Positions 55,968 through 64,000 of a DNA stretch of 64,000 bases are shown one piece after another. The notes below the pieces were generated by a model. That model saw nothing but the letters and a program-made list of their open reading frames with translations, made no database searches and was not told the DNA's origin. The position numbers and the translations under genes are program-made. Source of the stretch: Eleusine coracana subsp. coracana. Taxonomy: Eukaryota; Streptophyta; Magnoliopsida; Poales; Poaceae. How positions within the stretch are numbered: position 1 is the stretch's first letter; each line of letters opens with the position of its first letter. The stretch is from contig CM064426.1 in assembly GCA_032690845.1 (NCBI GenBank), positions 61,604,631 through 61,668,630 of the forward strand, given 5' to 3'.

Positions 55968-58080
55968 GGCACATCGTCTTCGATGAGTTTTCCTCCCCCT
56001 TTGCCACCCAACACACTTCTCCCGTGCCTGGTGCGCTTGACTTTCTAACTAATGATGAGCTCCCTCAAGCTTCTATTTTTCCTATAGGTACACCCCCTGT
56101 GACTCGGCGCGGTCCATCCGCTCCTCCCGTGCCATGCGTGGCCTCGACGGCTATGTCCTCCTCCATGCCACACACGGCCCCAACGGCTAGGTCCTCCCCT
56201 GCAACACGCGCGGCCCTGATGGCTCCACCCTCTCCCGTACCACGCGCGGCCTCAACAGCTCTGCCGTCTCCTGCGCCACGCACGGCCACGACGACCCCGT
56301 CCTCCCCCATGCCACACACGGCCCTGACGGTGTCCCCTCCACCCGTGCCACGAGTGTCACCTACTGCTTCAACTCCCCCTTGTGCTTAGCCCCCAGCTGT
56401 GCATGTCTTCAGCCTCATGCCGCTGCGCTTGCCGTGCCCCCGTCGGTCAAGCTCCCTCCCGGTGTTGTTCCTATTGTCCCGGTCGACAAAACCCACTGCA
56501 TGGCAACCCGCGGGAAGTGCGGGTTTCGGCAACACCGCCTTGGCCTTCATGCCTCCGTGCTCTCTCCGGTTCCCACAAGTTATTGAAGTACGCTCACCGT
56601 TCCCAACTGACATCATGCCATGGAAGATGTGTTTGCTGCCCTCCTCTCCAACAACACTTGGGACCTTGTCCCCCCCCCCCCCCCAATGTCAATGTTGTGA
56701 CTGGCAACTGGGTCTTCAAGCATAAGTCCCACACTGATGGCTCTCTCTCGATCACTACAAAGCTCATTGGGTCCTCCATGGTTTCACTTGGCGTCCCGAC
56801 ATCGACTATGATGAGACGTTCAGCCCGGTCATCAAGCCTGCCACCATCCGGACTGTCCTCACATTGGCTCACTCTATGGATTGGCTGATCCATCAGCTTG
56901 ATGTCAAAAATGCGTTCCTCCATGGCATGTTGTCTAAGACTGTGTACTGCTCCCAACCTACCGGCTTCGTCAACACCGCCCACCCCGATCATGTGTGCAA
57001 GCACAACAAGTCATGCTATACGGACTGAAGCAGGTGCCTCGTGCTTGGTACAGCAGGTTCGCCTCCTTTGTCCTCAAGATGGGGTTCACCAAAGCCAAGT
57101 CCAACACCTCCCTTTTTCACGTACTGGCATGGCAGTGACGCCGTTTACCTTCCTCTCTACGTTGATAACATAGTGCTTACTACTTCATCCGTGCCTCTCC
57201 TTCGGAAGGTCATCACTGCTGTCCAACAGGAGTTTTCAATGAAGGACTTTGGACCTCTCCATCATTTTCTTGGCATGTCGGTTTCCCGCACGCCTGAGCA
57301 GCTCTTTCTCTCTCAAAGACAGGATGCCCTGGACATCTTGGACCGCTTCAGAATGATGGACTGCAAGCCATGCATGACCCCTATTGACACATGTGCTAAA
57401 GTCTCGGCTGTTGATGGGTTGCTTATCGCCAACGCCTCCTCTTACCACAGTTTGGTCGGCGCCCTACAGTACCTTATCTTCACCAGACCCTACATTTCTT
57501 ATGCCGTTCAACAGGTCTGTCTCCAAATGCATGACCCCCGGGAAGCTCACCTCGTCGTAGCCAAAAGGATCTTACGGTATCTTCGAGGAACCCTGGGTCT
57601 TGGCCTTGTGATTCTCCACACCACTTCCTCCAAGCTCGTTGTCTACACCGACGCTGATTGGGTTGGCTGTCCGGACACACGGCGCTCCACGTCTGGCTAT
57701 GCGGTATTCCTCGGCTCCAGTCTGGTTTCTTGGTCCTCGAACCGTCAGCACACCGTCTCACGCTCCAGTGCGAAGGCTGAGTATCGAGCTGTTGCCAACG
57801 GAGTGGCCGAGGCCACCTGGCTCTGCCAACTACTCCACAAACTCCATCACCCGCTGTCGATGGCGACTATTGTCTACTGTGACAACGTCAGCACGGTCTA
57901 CCTTTCCACCAACCCAGTATAATATCAGCACACCAAACACGTGGAGAATAACCTTCACTTTGTCCAGGAACGCGTCGCCATTGGTGCCGTCAGAGTAATA
58001 GATGTGCCTACCTCTTCGCAGTTCACGGATGTCTTCACCAAAGGATTGACCACTTCAGTATTTTCGTAGTATCGGTCTAG
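55968..58080 (+). pseudogene. copia pol 3' half: integrase end, RT, RNase H (broken)
   Basis: Starts abruptly at HIVFDEFSSPFA, the C-terminal end of copia integrase, fused to the flank of peptide copy 4. A Pro/Thr/Ser-rich linker with short repeats (56090-56390) leads to RT (MEDVFAALLSNNTWDLVPP, QLDVKNAFLHGML). Frameshifts occur around the C-run at 56671-56689 and near 57020. The catalytic motif is YVDN instead of YVDD (about 57160). RNase H follows: GALQYLIFTRPYISYAV, YTDADWVGCPDTRRSTSGY, SSAKAEYRAVANGVAEATW, YCDNVSTVYLSTNPV, a TAA at 57921, then HTKHVENNLHFVQERVAIG to DVFTKGL. Gag, protease and the integrase core are missing. The lineage appears Ale/Retrofit. Confidence 0.88.
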
Positions 58081-58117
58081 TTTGAACATCCACACTTGTG
58101 ATGCTTACACTCTGCGC

Positions 58118-58168
58118 GCGCGCGGGGGGTGGGGGGGGGGGGGGGCGGGGTTTAGATTGATTTATGTA
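58118..58168 (+). other. purine tract and start of 3' LTR
   Basis: A G-rich run (about 58124-58150) ends in GGGCGGGG, then TTTAGATTGATTTATGTA. The latter matches the first bases of the LTRs upstream of the peptide genes (TGTTAGATTGATTTATGTA), after which homology stops. It is read as the polypurine tract and a 3' LTR truncated after about 18 bp. Confidence 0.65.
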
Positions 58169-58455
58169 ATACTAAAATCTTAGTATTGGGTTTGTGGTAG
58201 TTGCTAGAAATATACCACCCTAATATCTGAAAAAGAGGTGCAGTTTGCAATCTGGGAACACAATACACAATAAACCTTTCCTGTTTCAAATACTCATTGA
58301 TCTACATTAGTAGAACAGTAAAAACTGGTCTGTTGACAAATATTTTGAGATGGATTACTGTATGTCCAGCTTTCACTATCTTTGTTTCTTATGGTCTGCC
58401 AGAATGTTTTACATATTATGTCATGTTCTGATTTGTTGCTTTCCTTGTTATTAGG

Positions 58456-58838
58456 CTGATATGGAAGCTATCAGGACTGCCGCTGCAACAGAGGACGGTG
58501 TTCTTAAAACTCCTGCTGAGATTGTTGCAGAGGTGTTGCCAAAGACGACCATCCTTCAGAACGCCGGGCTCAAGACGAAAGGAAGAACCACCAAAACTGC
58601 TGCTATTGCTGCTGCTCGTGTTGAAGAGCTTGAAAATGAGCTTGCTGCAGAAAGACAAGTGACTCTAGACCTTAGAGAAAAAATGGAGGGCATGTCAAAG
58701 CAAATGGAGGATTTAGAATTGACAAGACTAAAAGAAATGGAAGAGGCTGAAGCAAGCTCAAGAAGTGGAGAACTTGAAGAAAGCATCAGCGGATACTCAA
58801 GCTCTTCTTCAGTGGCTGCTTGCGGTCAACAAAGGTAG
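58456..58838 (+). pseudogene. last exon of a CACTA-associated coiled-coil protein (partial)
   Basis: From the predicted acceptor at 58455 the frame reads AD-MEAIRTAAATEDGVLKTPAEIVAEVLPKTT, then a heptad-rich stretch (ARVEELENELAAERQVTLDLREKMEGM, about residues 50-76) and an acidic tail to TAG 58836-58838. This resembles the C-terminus of the plant Ptta/En-Spm Transposase_24 proteins, which carry such an alpha-helical end after an N-terminal conserved block. Here the N-terminal block is absent. In related elements the protein binds subterminal repeats. The upstream exons are missing. Confidence 0.6.
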
Positions 58839-59214
58839 TGCTCTTGCTAACTTATGAGATGTATGGTGGGGCTGGACAGTGGCCATTCGGGGCTGAGCAA
58901 GTGGCTCTCAATAACTCTTGACATTTTGCGATCAGTTTTTGTATGTATGGTGAGGCTGGACATCGGCCATTCGGGGCTTGAAAAGTGCCTCTTAGTAATT
59001 ACTAGCCATTTTGCAATTTGTTTATGTACTTGTTATTGTGATGTTAGACCATCTGATGTTGGAAGTGTAGTTTTATGTGATGTTGGACAATTGGTACCAC
59101 TTGATTCTATATATGTTGTTGTGATGTCAGACAAGTGTAGTTTGTGTATGGTTAATTCTGTGCAAATTGGTTTTTTGTGTAATCTGCTTTGGCTGTTGTT
59201 CTGAGCTTTAAATG

Positions 59215-59716
59215 ATGGGCTTGGTAAAATAGGCCGAAATTAAAGGTTTGCAAAAATAATGGGCATGTAAATAATTAAGGCCTACAAAATTAGTGGGCCA
59301 AAAGATAAAAGCCTACGAAATTACTAGGCTGAAAAATGAAATGCTCATAAAATTAATGGGCCAATAAAGTAACAGGCCTGCGAAATTAATGGGCCACAAT
59401 CTAGTGGGCTCAAAATGAAACAGGCCAGCCATGTCAGCGCCACATCAGCTTGGGTCAAATGGTTTATGACAAAAATACAAGCGTCATAAAAATTTAATGA
59501 TGATTTTTACAGCGTCATAAACATGTATGACATTTTTCCACATCATCATAAATTTGTGATAAAAATACAAAATTTGTCACAGAAGGTAATCAGCTACGCT
59601 CAATCCATGACAGATTGATTTTTGTCATAAGTTTGTCATAGAAGCATATACATGACGAATTTCTTAGGTTTTATGACATAGATAACTCGTCATAGAAGGC
59701 CATAATTGTTGTAGTA
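59215..59716 (+). repeat. subterminal repeats and terminus of second CACTA
   Basis: About eight diverged 25-30 bp units of the form GGCCYACRAAATTARTGGGCC (59230-59430) are followed by TCATAAA / TTTATGACG / GTCATAGAAG motifs in both orientations up to the terminus at 59716. Confidence 0.7.
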
Positions 59717-61230
59717 TGTCAACTTACTCTGATTAAGACTCTTTTACCAGTTAGAATCCACTCTACCCAAGCCATAGTTATCTTGGTGTTCTTGGATGAT
59801 TCGAATAGAAGATTAGCACACACGTTCCCTGTGAATTCGATACACTTGGAATACTCCAAAGGTGAATTGCTACAACGGTATTCTTCATGTGCTTGCGGAC
59901 TCATCTCAATTCATTAAAAAATACCAACACACACACACACTTCGAGGAGTCACGTACGATAATCTTTAACGAGATACAATACGGTCGGTCCGGTCCCACT
60001 TTTCCTGACGACATGTCACCACATGGGTAGCCCATCCACCCTCCCTTCCAACACATACCCACACTCCACTATACATGGTTCATCACTAGAAAAGAGTAGG
60101 GTATCGTCCAACCACCGTAGTAATCAAGCTACGTCGATTTACTAGTGCCCATATCACTAGCATGCAGTTGGGACTGTTCAAACTTGATCACAGGTCTATA
60201 CGAATGGGTTCTTAATTGGCACAAACGGGGCTATAGCGAACAAGGGCCAACCTTGTCACCTCAACCTACACATGCACTTCCCCCATTCAATCTCATTTTG
60301 TTTTCTTTCTCATAAAATAAGTTCAAGCAAAGTAATACTAACTAAATCACCCTATACCTAGTGATCACCAGATTACTCCATACTCGCTATTGATACTCAT
60401 AACTAAGCTTAGCATTTATAACGGGGCTTGTACACACTGAACTCATACCCATAGGATTTTGTTGTGCCTACATGCAACTAGGCCTCAATCAAATTCCTAC
60501 ACGTAATGCACAATACATGACATGCATACATGTGGTACAAAATAAAATTTTAAAACATAGGAGTGCACCAGGGCTTGGCTTGGTTCAAATCACGGCTTGG
60601 CTTGGTTCAAATCACAGTTAGCACTGTTAGGAGAATTAGTCTCAGCTCCGGGCTCCTTTAGAATATCTCCACCTCCGAGCGTCATTAGTCCTATTGGATG
60701 AAATGCAGTGCAAGTAAGGATATAGAGGATTCATGACACTTCCTCAACAAATGTATGCTTTGACATGATGCATGCATTAAAATGTGCGGGAGTGCAGTAA
60801 GAAACCATATTAGTGATTCCTTATATTTAGTTTACTTAATCTCGTACAATGTGAATGAGCTTTTTAGAGATGACAATGCAATGATGCATCATGTTTAAAC
60901 CAACTAGATGAGCATGAACAAGATGATCAAAGACATTTTAATGTAAATAAAACCTTAAATAACAGAGGGTGAAGTGTGCACATGATTGCAATACAAACAT
61001 CTATGGGCTAGATAGTTATAATCACATTTATGCCACTACTAGAATAAAATTAAAGTTATTATGATTACATGGAGTTCTAGAAGATAAATATCAGTTAGAA
61101 AAATATATGTTGTGTGGGACATCATGTAAGATTGTTGTACCAAAATCCATGGCAAGAATATGCACCAATATTTCTTATTAATTAAAATGGTGAAAACACT
61201 AAAATATTCATTACAGATAAAATACACCAA
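59717..61230. other. unassigned non-coding spacer
   Basis: No credible ORF; the minus ORF 59719-59904 (61 aa) matches nothing I know. It holds an (AC)n stretch at 59926-59940 and a 22-bp tandem duplication GGCTTGGCTTGGTTCAAATCAC (60572-60615). Composition is ordinary AT-rich plant DNA. Confidence 0.5.
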
Positions 61231-61339
61231 ATTTGTCAGAGAAATCCAAGCTCCTGGATCACCAACGTCCTCAACCACCCCCCCCCCCCCCCCCCTTGCT
61301 TCACCAAAAACATTTTTTATCGGAAAAGCAACATGACCG

Positions 61340-61651
61340 ATGGATGTTAACCTGCCAAAACCACCCGCCCCCAAGCAGAGGAAAAGAACTATGCCAGTTG
61401 ATTTCAAGCCGAGGCGTAGTAGTCGTGTGGCCAAACTTTGCCCGGAAACCGACCGCCAAGCAGCTGCGTGTGTTTGTCGCCAGATGGGGTTCATGAGGGG
61501 GGATGACAATGCATCCACAGTTTCATTGGATCAGTATTCTCGGGTGTTTGATGAACCTCTAAGTCAACTGCACATGAAAGCCTTAACAGCGCTGCTTGGC
61601 TGGCAAGCACCTCCTGTGACGGAGGCGCGGTCTTTAGTTAGTGCTGCATAA
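61340..61651 (+). pseudogene. LINE ORF1 C-terminal part
   Basis: The frame contains RRSSRVAKLCP, ACVCRQMGFMRGDD and YSRVFDEPLSQLHMKALTALLGW, ending at TAA 61649-61651. This pattern (a basic RRSSR motif, then a short helical domain ending in A-LFGW) is the end of ORF1 or the gag-like ORF in many grass L1 elements. The N-terminal part is absent or out of frame upstream. The next ORF begins 40 bases later. Confidence 0.65.
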
Positions 61652-61691
61652 AGCACTTATATCCTGGGTCATGTTTCAGATTTGTTTGTCA

Positions 61692-62049
61692 ATGTCTTCA
61701 GTTAGCATTTTGGTTTGGAATGCTCGTGGTCTCATTGAACGAGCACGCAGGGTTGTGGTTAATCGAGTGGTGCAAGCTTGTCAACCAGCGATTGTATGTT
61801 TGCAACAAATATAGTTATATTTTATCTCGGACTGAGATGTTCTTACAATCTTGGGGCCGGAGTTCAGATCCTATTGTTTATCTTCGTGCACAAGGGACAC
61901 AAGGTGGAATTTTGGTTGCTTGGTGTGGAGACCGTTTCTTCGTCATGACCTACCAAGTTCATCTTCATTCAGTGTCAGTTAAATTTCAAGAAGGGGAGCA
62001 GGCTTGGTGGTTCTCTAGTATCTATGGCACCATATAGATGTGGAGATAC
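61692..62049 (+). pseudogene. LINE ORF2, endonuclease N-terminal part (broken)
   Basis: ATG 61692 begins MSSVSILVWNARGLIERARR...IVCLQQ, the endonuclease start, followed by a TAG near 61815. After a frameshift, GTQGGILVAWCGDRF and WWFSSIYGTI match the next conserved blocks. The frame is cut at about 62050 by the reversed LINE fragment and resumes at 63216. Confidence 0.75.
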
Positions 62050-63215
62050 AAACTTTTTTTTCTTTTTTTTCAAATACGCAGGAGAGTTGCGCATCATTTC
62101 AATAAGAAGAGAAGTTGTAAAGTACAACACGCACACCACACACTGCTTAGTTCAGAATTACATTCGCGTCACATGCTGTTTTAAGCGACCAATACTAGAC
62201 CACCTAGGCGATGCCCCCCACTGCCACAGGGAGTCTTGCGAGCTCTCGCGCTCCAGCAAGACACCATAGGTGCGCCTCCTCCTCTAAGACAGAAAGGAGC
62301 CTCTGGATATTGGGAGCTGCTCAATTGAACACCCCATCATTCCGTTGCTTCCATAGCATCCAAGCTCTCAAGATTATCAGAGAGTTGATACCTTTTCGGA
62401 GTACCGGTGGCGCTAGACTATCCGTCTTGACCCACCACTCCTCAATGGAAATGTCTTCAGGCTGTGGTGCAAGCAATGCTAATCCAACTTTGCTGAGCAA
62501 GTTGATCCACTCTTTTTAGCAACCACACAACCAATCAGAAGATGCTGCATGCTTTCTTCTTCCTGATCGCACAGGCCACAACGCTCCGGATGGGGCAGGC
62601 CTCTTTTAGCAAGGTGATCTGCCGTCCAACATCGATTATGGAGTGCCAACCACATAAAGAATTGACACTTACTCGGAGCCCAACTCTTCCAAATTAGCTG
62701 CCACGGCTGAAACTGTGTGGCACCAATAAAGAGAGTAGTATAGGCTGATTTTGCCGAGTACTGCCCGGATTCCGAGAACCTCCATTTGTGCTCGTCTTGA
62801 ACATCGGGGCTGAGCTGTACTTCATCAAGGTTGTTCACTAAGACCAGTAGCACTGCAAGCGCAGCCACTCCCAATGCTCCTCTGATGTCCTGAGTCCATT
62901 GATCATGAAGTAGGGCCTCCTTCACGGTGTGCTTGTTTCGTTTTTGCTTCAAAACTAACATAAAAATGCGTGGTGCAATTACTGAAATCGAAGAACCATG
63001 CAACCAATTGTCAGTCCAGATCAACGTGCTATTTCCATCACCCACACTCATGATCATTGCAGCTGCAAAGAATGCTTGGACTGATGGGTGCACTTGTAAA
63101 GGGAAGATCGCCCAAGTCTTCTCCGGCTGGGTCTTCTTCAGCCACACCCATCTCACTCTTAATGCCCAGGATAGAGATTTGAGATCCTGTATGCCTAAAC
63201 CACCAAGCTCCAGAG
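62050..63215 (-). mobile_element. 5'-truncated LINE fragment in reverse orientation
   Basis: The minus-strand ORF (about 63212-62479) encodes the end of LINE ORF2: RPLELGGLGIQDLKSLSWALRVRWVW, then VGDGNSTLIWTDNWLHG, and a zf-RVT-like domain with SAKSAYTTLF, KCQFFMWLALHNRCWTADHLAKRGL and CGLCDQEEESMQHLLIGC. A 3' UTR of about 400 bases leads to a T-rich run on the plus strand (62050-62070), the complement of the A tail. It is a 5'-truncated insertion inside the plus-strand LINE. I could not match target-site duplications. Confidence 0.82.
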
Positions 63216-64000
63216 GCCTAGAGGAACTGAGAGAAGAGAGGAGTTTTTGTGCTGGCCCATGGATATTAATAGGGGATTTCAATATGATCTATAGTGCCGA
63301 AGACAAGAATAATGATAATTTGAATCGGGCTTTGATGGGGCGTTTTGGTAGATTTGTGAACAACATGAAACTGAAAGAAATTCCGCTTATTGGTCAAATG
63401 AAAGAGATTCTCCGACATTGGTCAAGCCCCTCCACTAGACTCCATGATAGCTACAAATCAGAGTGCCTTTATCCGTGGTCCCTGCATTCATGATAACTTC
63501 ATTTTGGTCCAACAAACAGTGAAAGTTTTTAACCGTCAGAAGGTCGCCAGTCTGTTTCTTAAGCTTGATATCACAAAAGCCTTTGATTCTGTTTCATGGT
63601 CTTTCTTGCTAGAGGTGCTGCAACATCTAGGTTTTGGGACTGTGTGGTGCAACCATGTGGCAAATCTGTTATTCACTTCTTTTACGCAAATCCTACTTAA
63701 TGGAGAACCTGGAGAACACATACAGCACCAGCGTGGTCTTAGGCAGGGGGTATCCCCTGTCTCCTATGCTGTTTATCATCACCATGGATGTGCTGAAAAG
63801 TCCCTTTGCGAAGGCAGGAGAAGAAGGATTACTACAACCGTTATCTAATCAGGTCTGCGGTCAGTGGCTATCCATATATGCTGACGACGTTGCACTTATC
63901 ATTAGGTCGGTGGAGGAGGAACTACAGCTTACAAAAGAGATGCTAAGTATTTTTGGGAATGCCTCCGGACTGGAAACAAATTTTGTCAAGAGCAGCATTA
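63216..64000 (+). pseudogene. LINE ORF2 continued: endonuclease end and RT (partial)
   Basis: GPWILIGDFNMIY (about 63255-63294) and ALMGRFGRFVNNMKLKEIPLIG continue the endonuclease. An internal deletion at about 63400-63440 then joins directly to RT: SAFIRGPCIHDNFILVQQT, LDITKAFDSVSWSFLLEVL, LNGEPGEHIQHQRGLRQG. A frameshift near 63745 follows. The shifted frame reads onward through SIYADDVALIIR (YADD at about 63874-63885) to the window edge. The catalytic YADD is intact, but the deletion removed the end of the nuclease and the start of RT. Confidence 0.85.

Larger units (their letters stand above)
58169..59716 (+). mobile_element. 3' part of a second CACTA element
   Basis: It contains an intron end (TTATTAG at about 58449-58455), an exon with a coiled-coil protein, subterminal repeats and a terminus. 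The terminus, ...GGCCATAATTGTTGTAGTA, is the complement of TACTACAACAATTATGG, so the canonical CACTA terminal base is again changed. The 5' part is missing; the element is cut at the copia LTR remnant. Confidence 0.7.
61270..64000 (+). mobile_element. second LINE, plus strand, interrupted and running off the end
   Basis: It comprises the ORF1 tail (to 61651), ORF2 endonuclease (61692-62049), a reversed LINE fragment (62050-63215), then the endonuclease continuation and RT (63216-64000). It belongs to a different L1 subfamily from the LINE at 31021. The left end is not defined; a C-run at 61276-61295 lies near it. Confidence 0.8.

Noticed and set aside
59719..59904. 61-aa minus-strand ORF near the CACTA end
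   Set aside because: Short, no recognisable domain or context; not supported as a gene.
60572..60615. 22-bp duplication as a minisatellite
   Set aside because: Only two copies; a small local duplication without further structure.

Overview
This window is plant nuclear DNA, almost certainly from a large-genome grass (Poaceae). The assignment rests on element types seen here: a CRM/Reina-like Ty3/gypsy pol, a Sirevirus-type Ty1/copia element with two zinc knuckles, very long gypsy LTRs, CACTA elements with TTAGTGACG subterminal repeats, L1-type LINEs and a TCTCTAC...CTAG Helitron. I find no ordinary housekeeping gene, tRNA, rRNA or CRISPR. Most of the 64 kb is nested, mutated transposable elements. 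The only non-transposon genes I can argue for are a tandem family of small secreted peptides at 52.5-55.9 kb.

Left cluster (1-26.8 kb), a nest about four levels deep. A gypsy integrase and its 3' LTR (1-1995) adjoin the internal region of a minus-strand long-LTR element (internal 1996-3259, PBS 3246-3257, LTR from 3260). A Sirevirus-like copia (6713-26609, target duplication TGTAT) sits in that LTR. Its reverse transcriptase is split by a minus-strand non-autonomous gypsy (12718-22157, duplication CTTGC). One LTR of that gypsy holds a 434-bp Helitron (21046-21479), and the sister LTR preserves the empty site.

Middle (26.8-47.2 kb). An LTR-like segment (27244 to about 28570) carries seven 21-bp imperfect palindromes. 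A pair of 150-bp inverted arms (28636-28785 and 47063-47216) brackets a 17.5-kb CACTA transposon (29310-46823, duplication CGA). The CACTA contains a near full-length LINE (31021-38759) and a 6.3-kb LTR-like unit (39384-45657). That unit in turn carries a small copia-type element with an intact gag only (39893-41925, duplication AACAC). No transposase is visible in the CACTA.

Right (47.2-64 kb). A GC-rich gene-like segment and spacer precede a decayed minus-strand copia gag with its LTR, which cuts into a tandem array of four about 1.07-kb units. Each unit encodes, or once encoded, an 87-residue peptide with a signal sequence and a C-terminal C-x-C-x3-C-C. Copies 2-4 each follow a short (150-171 bp) copia LTR and a primer-binding-like site. 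Copy 4 is fused to the 3' half of a copia pol that ends in a purine tract and the first bases of the same LTR, so the family may be a gene captured by, or driven from, a retroelement. After that come the 3' part of a second CACTA element (58169-59716) and a plus-strand LINE interrupted by a reversed LINE fragment; the plus-strand LINE runs off the window end.

Only three coding regions are uninterrupted: the gag of the small element (40426-41346) and peptide copies 2 and 4. The integrase ORF at the left edge is open but partial. The rest carry stops, frameshifts or truncations.
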